The notes: generated by a model not told the origin, from the letters alone. Shown: positions 50,055 to 59,671, counted from the first letter of the stretch. The stretch is 64,000 nt of DNA from Pseudomonas fluorescens (GCF_902498195.1 NZ_CABVIY010000009.1:186001-250000), one strand, 5' to 3'. A program made the numbers and translations.

Positions 50055-51907
50055 CAGTAGTGATACCACTTCACCTCAAGCATCACTTCATTTTCGGGCG
50101 AAGCCAGGTGGCTGAATTCGCGCTGGGCGCTCAGGCGCAGGCCCAGGTTGCGCGACAACGCCCACTGCTGGTTCAGGCTCACACTGCGGCGCACTTCGCC
50201 ATTGGTGAAAAAATCCCCCTTGGATTCCAGGCTGAAATTGCCCAGCGGGTTCTTCCACAGCAGGCCGGTATTGAATCCCGCCGCTGGCGCAATAAACCCG
50301 GCGAAGTCATTGTTGTGCTCCACACGCACGGTGCCCAGGGCGAACCCCAGCATGTCGTCGCCCAGTTGCCAGGTGCCACCTCCGCCGCCATTGACGTGGC
50401 TGACCAGGTTTTCATCGTCATGCTTGCCCGGCACCCGCTCCAGGCCCCCGGTGACTTGCCACGACAGCGGTTGCAGCAGCTCATTGCGCGGGGTCAGGGA
50501 GCGTATGGTGGCCAGGTCCAGTTGTTGCACCTGCCAGTCATTGCCTTCGTACTGGCGCAGTTTCAGTTGCAGGATTTCGATCTGCGCTCCGAGGGGGAAA
50601 CTTTCGGCGTTGTCGTTGAGGTCGTGGTAGGCCATGCGCAGGCCATATTCGCCAAAGGCCCGGTCCCCACGGGTGCCGATTCCCGCCTGCCAGGTACGGG
50701 ATTCGTGGCCATCTTCAGGCAGGCCGGGTTGCGGGATGTCCAGTTCCGGTGCCGGGTTCTGGTTGATCGCCCGCAGCAGCTCGAAACTGCGCTGTGCCCG
50801 CTGCGGGTCACGCTCCTGGCCGTTGGCGCGGTAGCGTTCCAGGCGATAGGCGGCATCGATGATCAGCGCCTGCCGGTCGCGGGGTTGCGCCTTGAATTCC
50901 GGGTTTTGCAGTTGCTGCTGGTCGGCACTGACTTTCAGCACCCATTGCTGTTCTGCATCGGTCAAGGGTTCGGCACGGCTCAGCAGTTCGCGCTCGCGGG
51001 AAGGGCGGTACTCAATGGACTCCACCAGCCCTGCCTCTTTCACGGCTTTGACGGTGTCGGTGGGGATCGCGGTCAGCGGGAATTGCTCGGTCAGGCGCAA
51101 GCTCGGGCGCGCCACCTGCAGCAATTCCAGCAGGCGGTAGGAGCAGTTTTCGTCGAAGAAAAAGTAGTCGAACTGAATCTGTTTGAGTTCCCAGACATGC
51201 TCGACCATGCGCTCGGTCTCTGCCTGGGTCAGGTTCAGGCGGTACTCCCACAGGTCGCGATTTTCAAGGCTGCGGTATTCCGAGAGTTTCTCCTGGTAGG
51301 GGACCAGCGCGAACAGGCCGGGATACCCCCCCATCAAGCCTTTCCAGGCGTAGAGAATGCTGTTGTCCGAGCCTTCAATGTAGGCGCCGAAGTTGATCGC
51401 GTAACTGAGCAGTGAAGTCTTGTCGCTTTGTACATCCGCCTGGTCGATGCGCAGCAACGTGTGGCCGAACATTGAAGAGGGGCTATTGAGATAGGCCGCC
51501 GGGAAAATCATTACCGCGCTGTGGGGCGAGACGTCCTTGAACCATTGCTTGAATTCGGCACAGTCCGGCGCCGGCAAACCGGTCAGGTCGAGCTGCGCTT
51601 TCAGCCAACGGGTACGCGCCGGGTAGACGCATTGCGCATGCTGCTCGCCGGCACTGGCCGGAGCGTACAGTGCCTGTACGGTGGCTTGCAGTTCATGATC
51701 CGGATGTTCGTTACCGTCGGCGGCGAGAAAGAATTTCCTGTCACTGACATAGCTGCGCCAACCGCCAAGTTTGGCGGTTTCGTAATGGCCCAGGGAAATC
51801 CAGAAAGGGTCGTTGGCCAGTTGCTGCAAACGTTGATGATCGATAAGCGGCGCGGCGGACAGCGGCGCGCAGACACAGAGCGCCAGCCAGGCAAGGCGTT
51901 TGAGCAT
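50054..51907 (-). CDS. DUF4105 (Lnb-like) periplasmic protein
   Basis: A 617-residue protein with a signal peptide (LAWLALCVCAPLSAAP). The central region carries DUF4105 features: MIFPAAYLNSPSSMFGHTLLRID, YAINFGAYI and FDYFFFDENCSYRLLELL, with conserved His and Cys that resemble a papain/NlpC-like active site. The C-terminal 200 residues look beta-barrel-like, ending VMLEVKWYHY with a terminal aromatic, which suggests outer-membrane insertion. Start ATG 51907 is chosen for the signal peptide. Role unknown, likely envelope. Confidence 0.8.
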   Translation of the reverse strand: MLKRLAWLALCVCAPLSAAPLIDHQRLQQLANDPFWISLGHYETAKLGGWRSYVSDRKFFLAADGNEHPDHELQATVQALYAPASAGEQHAQCVYPARTRWLKAQLDLTGLPAPDCAEFKQWFKDVSPHSAVMIFPAAYLNSPSSMFGHTLLRIDQADVQSDKTSLLSYAINFGAYIEGSDNSILYAWKGLMGGYPGLFALVPYQEKLSEYRSLENRDLWEYRLNLTQAETERMVEHVWELKQIQFDYFFFDENCSYRLLELLQVARPSLRLTEQFPLTAIPTDTVKAVKEAGLVESIEYRPSRERELLSRAEPLTDAEQQWVLKVSADQQQLQNPEFKAQPRDRQALIIDAAYRLERYRANGQERDPQRAQRSFELLRAINQNPAPELDIPQPGLPEDGHESRTWQAGIGTRGDRAFGEYGLRMAYHDLNDNAESFPLGAQIEILQLKLRQYEGNDWQVQQLDLATIRSLTPRNELLQPLSWQVTGGLERVPGKHDDENLVSHVNGGGGGTWQLGDDMLGFALGTVRVEHNNDFAGFIAPAAGFNTGLLWKNPLGNFSLESKGDFFTNGEVRRSVSLNQQWALSRNLGLRLSAQREFSHLASPENEVMLEVKWYHY

Positions 51908-51964
51908 AGTCAGCAACTTAAACAGGAAAAAAACAAAGACCCAAAGTGGTCGATACCGCTCCAC

Positions 51965-52053
51965 TGTAGGCGCTGACGAGTGAAACGAGGCTGCGATCTT
52001 TGCTTTTAGAGATCAAAAGATCGCAGCCTCGTTTCACTCGTCAGCTCCTACGG
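51965..52053. repeat. Long inverted repeat (GCTGACGAGTGAAACGAGGCTGCGATC class)
   Basis: TGTAGGCGCTGACGAGTG...GCTGCGATCTTT faces AAAGATCGCAGC...CACTCGTCAGCTCCTA, nearly perfect over about 40 bases per arm with a very short loop. The inner GACGAGTGAAACGAGG segment differs from other REPs in the window, a third arm class. Confidence 0.88.
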
Positions 52054-52085
52054 TTGATCGGGTGTTGTCCGACGAGGGCAGGTCC

Positions 52086-52120
52086 AAAAAATAAAGCCCG
52101 CTCCTCAAAGAGAAACGGGC
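52086..52120 (-). terminator. Terminator of the DUF3015 gene
   Basis: On the minus strand GCCCG, a 15-base loop and CGGGC are followed by TTTATTTTTT. Weak stem but long T tract. Confidence 0.65.
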
Positions 52121-52129
52121 GGGTCGAGC

Positions 52130-52618
52130 TTATGCCTGAGTGGCGTACTTGGCCAGACGAGGATCGTTCTTCAGAACGGCCAGGGTGTTGGTATGCACAT
52201 CTTCCGCGGTCACGTCAGCCTTGCTGAAGATCTGCTGGAAGTGCTCGTGAGTGACGGCGGCGAAGTGCGCACGGTCTTCCGGCGCCACGCCCAGTACCAC
52301 GGCGTAGGTCGTCAGCGCTTCGCCCTGACCTTTGGCCATGTCTTCGGACAGCTCGTTCATCATGCCATTCATGGCAAACCAGGATTTGCCGCCATAGGTC
52401 AGCGACGCGTTGGTCGAGCAACCGTTGGTACCGGAGGTCATACCGAAGGTTGCGTTACCGGAAGTGCCGTTGGTGGTGGATGCCAGGAAGTGAGCCGGAG
52501 TACCACGCTGACCTTCGAACAGCATGTTGCCCCAACCGCAATCCGGACCGCCTGGCGCCTGAGCCATGGCGTTGATGGATACAGCGGTGAAGAGAGTACC
52601 AAGAAGAATCCGTTTCAT
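52130..52618 (-). CDS. DUF3015 family periplasmic protein
   Basis: A 162-residue protein with a signal peptide ending AMAQA. The mature part shows the DUF3015 pattern: GPDCGWGNMLFEGQRG, FGMTSGTNGCS and a C-terminal helical domain (EHFQQIFSKADVTAEDV). The paired Cys probably form a disulfide. Function unknown. The gene is alone, separated by a repeat from the DUF4105 gene. Confidence 0.85.
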   Translation of the reverse strand: MKRILLGTLFTAVSINAMAQAPGGPDCGWGNMLFEGQRGTPAHFLASTTNGTSGNATFGMTSGTNGCSTNASLTYGGKSWFAMNGMMNELSEDMAKGQGEALTTYAVVLGVAPEDRAHFAAVTHEHFQQIFSKADVTAEDVHTNTLAVLKNDPRLAKYATQA

Positions 52619-52897
52619 AGCTTTGTTCTCTTTATGTGCGTACCAATGGACAAGGGTTCTGACGCCTATCTCGTCAGTTTGGACCGGTTATTAATCCAGT
52701 CGCGCAGTTTGGAGTTTAGGCACGATCACGGGGTTCCGTGATTTTTTGCTAAATATTCGCTCAAAACAGCGATTTGGCGCGGCTCTGCGCCGGGGTTTCG
52801 ACTTGTCTATGCTTTGGCTTGAGGCGCTCCTTGCCAGTCAGGCATGGGCGGCGCCAGAATGCCGCTATCTGCCCCGCCTGATTGTTAAGGAAGCCCG

Positions 52898-55336
52898 ATG
52901 CCTGATCCTGTTGCTGCCAGCTTGCGTCTAGCGCCCGAAGCGCTGACCCGTCCGTTTTCCGCTGAACAGTTCAGCTTCTCTACCACCAATGATCTGGAGC
53001 CCTTTCGCGGTGTGCTTGGCCAGGAACGCGCGGTTGAAGCCTTGCAGTTCGGCGTGGCCATGCCACGCCCCGGTTATAACGTATTCGTCATGGGCGAGCC
53101 CGGCACCGGCCGGTTTTCGTTCGTCAAACGCTACCTGAAGGCCGAAGGCAAGCGCCTGCAGACCCCGGCGGACTGGGTCTACGTCAATAATTTCGATGAG
53201 CCGCGCGAGCCGCGCGCACTGGAATTGCCGTCGGGCACCGCTGGCGCGTTCATCGGCGACATCAACGGCTTGATCGACAACCTGCTGGCAACCTTTCCGG
53301 CGGTGTTCGAACACCCGTCCTACCAGCAGAAAAAAAGCGCCATCGACCGTGCGTTCAATCAGCGCTACGACAAGGCACTGGACATCATCGAGCGCCTGGC
53401 CCTGGAGAAAGACGTCGCGCTCTATCGCGACGCCAGCAATATCGCGTTCACCCCGATGCTCGAAGGCAAGGCGCTGGACGAGGCGGAATTCGCCCAGTTG
53501 CCGGAAGCTGATCGCGAGCGCTTCCACGAGGATATTTCCAACCTCGAGGAGCGCCTGAACGAAGAACTCGCCAGCCTGCCGCAATGGAAACGCGAGTCGA
53601 GCAATCAGCTGCGCCACCTCAACGAAGAAACCATCACCTTGGCCTTGCAGCCTTTGCTGTCGCCGTTGTCGGAGAAATACGCCGAGAACGCGGCGGTCTG
53701 CGGTTACCTGCAAGCCATGCAGGTGTACCTGCTCAAAACCGTGGTCGAGCAATTGGTCGATGACAGCAAGACCGACGCCGTTGCCCGCAAACTGCTGGAA
53801 GAACAATACGCGCCGAGCCTGGTGGTCGGTCATTCGGCCAGTGGCGGCGCGCCCGTGGTGTTCGAGCCGCACCCGACCTACGAAAACCTGTTCGGACGCA
53901 TCGAATACAGCACCGATCAGGGAGCGCTGTACACCACCTATCGCCAGCTGCGTCCGGGTGCATTGCACCGGGCCAACGGTGGTTTCCTGATCCTGGAAGC
54001 GGACAAAATGCTCAGCGAGCCGTTCGTGTGGGACGCGCTGAAACGCGCCCTGCAGTCGCGCAAGCTGAAAATGGAATCGCCACTGGGCGAGATGGGCCGT
54101 TTTGCCACCGTCACCCTGACGCCGCAGCACATTCCGCTACAGGTCAAAGTCGTCATCATCGGCGCCCGTTCGCTGTACTACACGTTGCAGGACCTCGATC
54201 CGGACTTCCAGGAGATGTTCCGCGTCCTGGTGGATTTCGATGAAGACATCCCGATGGTCGACGAGAGCCTGGAACAGTTCGCCCAATTGCTCAAAACCCG
54301 TACGTCCGAGGAGGGCATGGCGCCGCTGACGGCCGATGCGGTGGCGCGCCTGGCGACCTACAGTGCGCGTCTGGCCGAGCATCAGGGGCGTTTGTCCGCC
54401 CGTATCGGCGATCTGTTCCAGCTGGTCAGCGAGGCGGATTTCATTCGTCACCTGGCGTCTGACGAAATGACCGACGCCGGCCACATCGAGCGTGCGCTCA
54501 AGGCCAAGGCCACCCGAACCGGGCGCGTCTCGGCGCGGATTCTCGATGACATGCTGGCGGGGATCATCCTGATCGACACCGACGGCGCCGCGGTCGGCAA
54601 GTGCAATGGTTTGACGGTGCTGGAAGTCGGCGATTCGGCCTTCGGTGTGCCGGCGCGGATTTCCGCCACGGTGTACCCGGGTGGCAGCGGCATTGTCGAC
54701 ATCGAGCGCGAGGTCAACCTCGGTCAACCGATCCACTCCAAGGGCGTGATGATTCTCACCGGGTACCTGGGCAGCCGTTACGCCCAGGAATTCCCGTTGG
54801 CGATCTCGGCGAGTATCGCCCTGGAGCAGTCCTACGGTTATGTGGATGGCGACAGTGCGTCCCTGGGCGAAGCGTGCACCTTGATTTCGGCCTTGTCGAA
54901 AACCCCGCTCAAGCAGTGTTTCGCCATCACCGGTTCGATCAACCAGTTCGGTGAAGTGCAGGCAGTGGGTGGGGTCAACGAGAAGATCGAAGGGTTCTTC
55001 CGCCTCTGCGAAGCCCGCGGCCTGACGGGCGAGCAGGGTGCGATCATTCCGCAGGCCAACGTGGCCACGCTGATGCTCGACGAGAAAGTGCTGGCGGCGG
55101 TGCGCGCGGGGCAGTTCCATGTCTACGCGGTACGCCAGGCCGACGAAGCGCTGAGCCTGCTGGTTGGTGAGCCAGCCGGCGCGCCGGATGAGAATGGCGA
55201 GTTTCCCGAAGGCAGCGTCAATGCGCGGGTGGTGGAACGCTTGCGGGTTATCGCGGAAATGATCAGCGAAGAGGACCTCAAGGAAGCCGAGAAAGAGATG
55301 GCGGTCGAGGCGTTGGTGGAGGCCAAGCCGGCCTGA
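52898..55336 (+). CDS. Lon-related (AAA_32/Lon C-terminal) ATP-dependent protease
   Basis: An 812-residue protein. The N-terminal ATPase part starts at about residue 35, with Walker A-like GEPGTGRFS in which Arg72 takes the place of the invariant Lys. The middle holds AAA_32 features (FLILEADKMLSEPFVW). The C-terminal Lon proteolytic domain has the Ser-Lys dyad Ser653 (DGDSAS) and Lys696 (GVNEK), spaced 43 residues as in Lon. It is a predicted protease distinct from classical Lon, similar to PA4576 by recall. Substrates unknown. Confidence 0.88.
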   Translation: MPDPVAASLRLAPEALTRPFSAEQFSFSTTNDLEPFRGVLGQERAVEALQFGVAMPRPGYNVFVMGEPGTGRFSFVKRYLKAEGKRLQTPADWVYVNNFDEPREPRALELPSGTAGAFIGDINGLIDNLLATFPAVFEHPSYQQKKSAIDRAFNQRYDKALDIIERLALEKDVALYRDASNIAFTPMLEGKALDEAEFAQLPEADRERFHEDISNLEERLNEELASLPQWKRESSNQLRHLNEETITLALQPLLSPLSEKYAENAAVCGYLQAMQVYLLKTVVEQLVDDSKTDAVARKLLEEQYAPSLVVGHSASGGAPVVFEPHPTYENLFGRIEYSTDQGALYTTYRQLRPGALHRANGGFLILEADKMLSEPFVWDALKRALQSRKLKMESPLGEMGRFATVTLTPQHIPLQVKVVIIGARSLYYTLQDLDPDFQEMFRVLVDFDEDIPMVDESLEQFAQLLKTRTSEEGMAPLTADAVARLATYSARLAEHQGRLSARIGDLFQLVSEADFIRHLASDEMTDAGHIERALKAKATRTGRVSARILDDMLAGIILIDTDGAAVGKCNGLTVLEVGDSAFGVPARISATVYPGGSGIVDIEREVNLGQPIHSKGVMILTGYLGSRYAQEFPLAISASIALEQSYGYVDGDSASLGEACTLISALSKTPLKQCFAITGSINQFGEVQAVGGVNEKIEGFFRLCEARGLTGEQGAIIPQANVATLMLDEKVLAAVRAGQFHVYAVRQADEALSLLVGEPAGAPDENGEFPEGSVNARVVERLRVIAEMISEEDLKEAEKEMAVEALVEAKPA

Positions 55337-55360
55337 CATCAACAGGAGCACTGCGGTCCA

Positions 55361-55450
55361 TTGTGGGAGCGGGTTTGCTCGCGAAAGCGATCTGACAGCC
55401 ACTGATGTAGGGGCTGACGTGACGTTTTCGCGAGCAAGCCCGCTCCCACA
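55361..55450. repeat. REP doublet (GTGGGAGCGGG class)
   Basis: TGTGGGAGCGGGTTTGCTCGCGAAA (from 55362) faces TTTTCGCGAGCAAGCCCGCTCCCACA (to 55450). It fills much of the 315-base gap after the Lon-like gene; the remainder (55451-55651) has no gene that I can support. Confidence 0.85.
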
Positions 55451-55651
55451 TTTGTTTCAGTTTTTGGCAGCAAAAGTGCCACTACTCTGACGTCAAACTT
55501 CACACAATGACCATTCGGCGCCTTCTGGTCTCACCTGACGTACTGGTCAGACTTTTCTTCTATTATCTGCTCAAGGATAGGGACAGAAATCACTGGATCG
55601 AGACAGCCTTCGCCTGGAGGCTGAATACCGGATCTACCGAGGGTCGCCGCC

Positions 55652-55993
55652 ATGTCGCGCAACCTCTGCCTCACCCGTCAATGCCTGGGTCTTGTCACTC
55701 GTATCGAATGCGCCATCAAGCCGTTGGCTGGCGATACGGGCATGTGGACCTTACTGTTCGCCGCCGGCATGGCTGGCGAGCAACCTTCAGCCATCAAGGC
55801 CCAGGGCCCGTTCCATGGCCCATTCGTGGCTGAATCCATCCTCGATACCATCGTTGAAAGCCTGACCCTGCACGGCTACGAATTGGCCGATGATCCGCAG
55901 ATCTGGTGCCTGCACCTGCAAGCCCAGCTGCGGGAAATCAATGGAGGCCGCTGCCGCAATGTGGGCGGTTTCGAGTTCCGGCCCGAACATTGA
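55652..55993 (+). CDS. Conserved hypothetical protein (PA4575-like)
   Basis: A 113-residue cytoplasmic protein with no membrane segment or known motif. It starts MSRNLCLTRQCLGLVTRIEC and includes FHGPFVAESILDTIVESL and a Trp-Cys (QIWCLHLQAQL). GAGGG lies about eight bases upstream of ATG. Position between the Lon-like protease and the lipoprotein gene matches a small hypothetical gene in P. aeruginosa (PA4575 by recall). It converges on the 609-residue lipoprotein gene with a 6-base gap. Confidence 0.75.
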   Translation: MSRNLCLTRQCLGLVTRIECAIKPLAGDTGMWTLLFAAGMAGEQPSAIKAQGPFHGPFVAESILDTIVESLTLHGYELADDPQIWCLHLQAQLREINGGRCRNVGGFEFRPEH

Positions 55994-55999
55994 CCCGCG

Positions 56000-57829
56000 T
56001 TATTGGGCCAGCCTGGATGTGTCAGCCCGATCGAGTTTGACCTCGTAACCATATTGCACGGTGGCGAGGTCAGTGCGCTGATAGCTTTCCAGGCGCGTGG
56101 GTTGCCCATAGAAGTAATGCACGGCAAACAGCGCCGGGCCTTCCGGGCTCGCGTCATGATTGACCGCCAGGATTTCCTTGAGGTAGTTACCGCTGTCGTC
56201 CTTGGCGAAAAAACGCCAGTCCTGATCCGCAAAGACTTTCTGATCGACGATCAGTGCATTGCCCTTGAGCTCAAGCCCCTTGGGCAGCTGGCGGGCATCG
56301 AGGGTCTTTTTCTCGATCGTGGCCAGGAACAGCGGCATGGAACCCACCACATAAGCCGGTGTTTGCGGGAACAGGTTCAAGTCGTAAGTGATGGTGCCGC
56401 GCAGGGGATCGACCTCATAGGCCTGCGGGGGCAGTTCGATCGGCTCATCGCGTTGGCCGTTGCTGTTCTCGGTGAAGAAACTCACCGGATTTTCACCGGG
56501 GTTGAAGGAAGTGCCGAGCAGTTCATCATTGAAGCTTCTGAGGTGATTGAACTCGATGCGCGCCGCGCTCGGGTCCTCCACCGATTGGCTGATACTGATA
56601 CCCTTTTTCAGTTGTTCCTCGGTCAGCGTCGCGCCCTTGAGCCAGTTCGGCGCCTGGTCGTCATAGACCAGCACCGGCAGGTTCAGGGGCTGGATAGCCT
56701 TCTGCGTGGTGCGGCGGTCGAAGCGACGAACCGGCAGGTTCAGGTCCTTGCGGGTCACCGTGACCGCTGAAAAATCCAGCAGGCTGACTTCGAGACTCTC
56801 GATCGGTCCGTTGAAGTACACCTTGGAGTAGCGGTGCGTTTGCTGTTTCTCGAAGGTGCGCTGTTCTTGATCAAGCTGCTGTTCGAACGCCTCGCTCCAG
56901 ACCTTCTGTTGCTGCATTTTCGCCAATTGTCGCTGATAGAAAGTGATTTGCGCGGTGGTTTCGTTGATCGAGCCGGAGCGCGAGAGGAATTGCCCGGTGG
57001 CGTCCCTGGCCTGGACGATGAGTGGGTTCAGCGGTGCTTCCCCGACTTCGGGGGCCTGCGGCGCATTGTTGTTGAATTCGATTTCCGCGTAGTTTTCGGC
57101 CAGTTTCAGCAAAGTGACGCTGAGGTTGTCATGGGTACGCGTGTGGCCAACATCCTTCTTCGTCAAATCGACACTGTAGAGCCGGCGCGGCGCAATGACT
57201 TCCACCTTGCCTTGCAGGCTGACCGGTTGCGGCTGGTTTTTGATGTCGACATCGAGGCCTTCGATGAAGGGGTAAGTCACGGTCAGGTCATCGGGGTTGG
57301 TCAGGTTGGAGCTTGAGGGGCTCAGCTGGATGCCGGGATCGGTTTCCGACCATTCCGGCTGGAAGGCAATGACGCGTTTGTTGCTCAGCGTGACCGATTG
57401 CCATTCCAGGCCATGGGGAAAAAGAAACGCGGCCGGTGTGCTGAAGTTGAAAGGAAACACCGGTTGCAGGTCGGTCAGGTAATCGGAGCTGGAGTCCTTA
57501 TGCAGGATGAACAGCCCGTTGATGTAGGTGTCGACCAGCGCCTGCGGTGTGGGGTAATGCTTGAGGACGGCGAGGACATCTTCTGCGTATTCGGTCACCA
57601 CCGGTTTGCTGTCGAGCTTGAGTTGCGCCCGTTCGAGCAACAACAGCGAGCCGCCGAGTTCGGCCACGGCATCCTTGAGTTTCGGGTCGGCAATGGCATC
57701 CAGGGATTTTTCGAACAGCGCTGTCTTTTCCTCAAGGCTGACCTCGCGCTTCTCTTCGCTGGGCGAACAGCCGTTCAGCAGCAGCGCCAGGCAGATTCCT
57801 GCACTGGTTAAAGGCAAGCGCACGTCCAT
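56000..57829 (-). CDS. Large hypothetical lipoprotein
   Basis: A 609-residue protein with a lipoprotein signal (ALLLNGC, acylated Cys at 21). The mature part is mixed alpha/beta with no known motif: an N-terminal helical part, a region rich in beta strands, a charged coiled stretch (YQRQLAKMQQQKVWSEAFEQQLDQEQ region), and a C-terminal domain with HYFYGQPTRLESYQRTD. Probably periplasmic, anchored in the inner or outer membrane. Divergent from the UPF0114 gene. Function unknown. Confidence 0.8.
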   Translation of the reverse strand: MDVRLPLTSAGICLALLLNGCSPSEEKREVSLEEKTALFEKSLDAIADPKLKDAVAELGGSLLLLERAQLKLDSKPVVTEYAEDVLAVLKHYPTPQALVDTYINGLFILHKDSSSDYLTDLQPVFPFNFSTPAAFLFPHGLEWQSVTLSNKRVIAFQPEWSETDPGIQLSPSSSNLTNPDDLTVTYPFIEGLDVDIKNQPQPVSLQGKVEVIAPRRLYSVDLTKKDVGHTRTHDNLSVTLLKLAENYAEIEFNNNAPQAPEVGEAPLNPLIVQARDATGQFLSRSGSINETTAQITFYQRQLAKMQQQKVWSEAFEQQLDQEQRTFEKQQTHRYSKVYFNGPIESLEVSLLDFSAVTVTRKDLNLPVRRFDRRTTQKAIQPLNLPVLVYDDQAPNWLKGATLTEEQLKKGISISQSVEDPSAARIEFNHLRSFNDELLGTSFNPGENPVSFFTENSNGQRDEPIELPPQAYEVDPLRGTITYDLNLFPQTPAYVVGSMPLFLATIEKKTLDARQLPKGLELKGNALIVDQKVFADQDWRFFAKDDSGNYLKEILAVNHDASPEGPALFAVHYFYGQPTRLESYQRTDLATVQYGYEVKLDRADTSRLAQ

Positions 57830-57988
57830 TTCCCGTCTTCCTGTCCGATATCACTGAACTGTCAATGGTTTGGACACTAGCAGAAAAACTTTGACATACA
57901 CGCGCAGGTGGCGGATTTACCGACGGTTTATGGCTGTAACGGTCGACTGCTATACTCGCGGCCATTTTCAGACCCTGTGTGAGATTCA

Positions 57989-58477
57989 ATGGAACGCTTT
58001 ATCGAAAACGCAATGTACGCCTCCCGCTGGCTGCTGGCGCCCATCTACTTCGGCTTGTCCCTTGGGCTGTTGGCCCTGGCGCTGAAATTCTTCCAGGAAG
58101 TCTTCCACGTCATCCCCAATGTGTTTTCGATGGCCGAATCGGACCTGATCCTGGTGCTGCTGTCGTTGATCGACATGGCGCTGGTCGGCGGTCTGCTGGT
58201 GATGGTGATGATTTCCGGATACGAAAACTTCGTGTCCCAGCTGGACATCGACGACAGCAAGGAAAAGCTCAACTGGCTGGGCACCATGGATTCGTCTTCC
58301 CTGAAGATGAAGGTGGCGGCGTCCATCGTGGCGATTTCCTCTATCCACTTGCTGCGCATCTTCATGGATGCCAAGAACGTCGATCCCGAGCATTTGCAGT
58401 GGTATGTGATCATTCACATGACGTTCGTGGTGTCGGCCTTTGCCATGGGCTACCTGGATAAAGTCACCAAGCACTGA
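57989..58477 (+). CDS. UPF0114 (YqhA) family inner-membrane protein
   Basis: A 162-residue protein with three to four membrane helices: LLAPIYFGLSLGLLALALKF at the start, LILVLLSLIDMALVGGLLVMVMISGYENFV in the middle and a last helix near HMTFVVSAFAMGYLD. The GYENFVSQLD motif is the family mark. Function unknown (E. coli YqhA type). A 160-base gap divides it from the divergent lipoprotein gene. Confidence 0.88.
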   Translation: MERFIENAMYASRWLLAPIYFGLSLGLLALALKFFQEVFHVIPNVFSMAESDLILVLLSLIDMALVGGLLVMVMISGYENFVSQLDIDDSKEKLNWLGTMDSSSLKMKVAASIVAISSIHLLRIFMDAKNVDPEHLQWYVIIHMTFVVSAFAMGYLDKVTKH

Positions 58478-58596
58478 TCCCCCCCGCGGGTCCTCCTGGC
58501 GGGAAACAGACGGGCGGTGTGGTTTGTGGGTTGTACTTTGATGCGACGAGGCATATGCCTGTAACGGTATGACTCGCCACTGCACGAGGTGCGTTC

Positions 58597-58905
58597 ATGA
58601 ACCTGCAAGAGTTGAATGCCTACGCTGTCGCCGGGAAGGTCGACGAGCTGAATCTGATCTCGCTGGAAGGCGGGATCTACCTGCTGGAGGCGCGGATGCA
58701 TGGCGCGGCCTTTCCATTGAGCGATACGCACGGTCACATGATGCACCTGCGTTCGGTGGAGCATGCCCGTGATGTCCTGCGCTCCTTTCCCAAGCTGAAC
58801 TTCAACCTTGTGCATCACCTGGTGCATGACGAGATGTGCGGGCTCGGTGGCATTGACGAAAGCCTGAAGGTGCCGATCGACCTGCGTTCCACACGACAGG
58901 TCTGA
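58597..58905 (+). CDS. Small conserved protein, DUF6482-like
   Basis: A 102-residue protein with the pattern ISLEGGIYLLEARMHG, HMMHLRSVEHARDVLR and LVHHLVHDEMCGLG. I recall similar Pseudomonas proteins labelled DUF6482. No signal peptide. GAGG lies eight bases before the ATG. Stands in front of fklB in the same direction. Function unknown. Confidence 0.75.
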   Translation: MNLQELNAYAVAGKVDELNLISLEGGIYLLEARMHGAAFPLSDTHGHMMHLRSVEHARDVLRSFPKLNFNLVHHLVHDEMCGLGGIDESLKVPIDLRSTRQV

Positions 58906-59026
58906 CGGCCCTCATCAACACGATGGCATCTGTGCTAGTCTGCTGGCCCTTTTGGTTCCGGGCGCTCCGGGACGCGCTGTGCACGCACGGCAAGTTCCCG
59001 GGCCGTCCGCACAGCGGAGCAGTGTC

Positions 59027-59644
59027 ATGTCCGAAGTAAATCTGTCCACCGACGAAACCCGCGTCAGCTACGGTATCGGCCGTCAGCTGGGCGACCAACT
59101 GCGCGACAACCCGCCACCGGGCGTCAGCCTGGACGCGATCCTGGCCGGTCTGACCGACGCATTCGCCGGTCTGCCAAGCCGTGTCGGCCAGGAAGAAATG
59201 TCCGCCAGCTTCAAGGTGATCCGCGAAATCATGCAGGCCGAAGCTGCAGCCAAGGCTGAAGCGGCCGCTGGCGAAGGCCTGGCCTTCCTGGCTGAAAACG
59301 CGAAGCGTGACGGCATCACGACCCTGGCTTCCGGCCTGCAGTTCGAAGTACTGACTGCCGGTGAAGGCGCCAAGCCATCCCGTGAAGATACCGTGCGTAC
59401 TCACTACCACGGCACCCTGATCGACGGCACTGTGTTCGACAGCTCCTACGATCGCGGCCAGCCTGCGGAATTCCCGGTTGGCGGCGTGATCGCCGGCTGG
59501 ACCGAAGCCCTGCAACTGATGAATGCCGGCAGCAAATGGCGCCTGTACGTGCCGAGCGAACTCGCTTACGGCGCTCAAGGCGTTGGCAGCATTCCGCCGC
59601 ACAGCGTACTGGTGTTCGACGTCGAGCTGCTCGACGTTCTGTAA
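59027..59644 (+). CDS. fklB: FKBP-type peptidyl-prolyl cis-trans isomerase
   Basis: A 205-residue isomerase. The N-terminal dimerisation part (DETRVSYGIGRQLGDQLRDN) is followed by an Ala/Glu-rich helix and the C-terminal FKBP domain with DGTVFDSSYDRGQPAEF, GWTEALQLM and ELAYGAQG. Start ATG 59027 begins the conserved MSEVNLST with a GGAGC about eight bases upstream; the open frame to 58952 is non-coding. A GCCCGA/TCGGGC hairpin lies just downstream at about 59650-59670. Confidence 0.93.
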   Translation: MSEVNLSTDETRVSYGIGRQLGDQLRDNPPPGVSLDAILAGLTDAFAGLPSRVGQEEMSASFKVIREIMQAEAAAKAEAAAGEGLAFLAENAKRDGITTLASGLQFEVLTAGEGAKPSREDTVRTHYHGTLIDGTVFDSSYDRGQPAEFPVGGVIAGWTEALQLMNAGSKWRLYVPSELAYGAQGVGSIPPHSVLVFDVELLDVL

Positions 59645-59671
59645 TACCTGGCCCGAATTCAACTCGGGCTG

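Noticed and set aside
52928..55402. Two 400-421-codon minus-strand frames over the Lon-like gene
   Set aside because: Antisense shadows of a gene with a clear Ser-Lys dyad.
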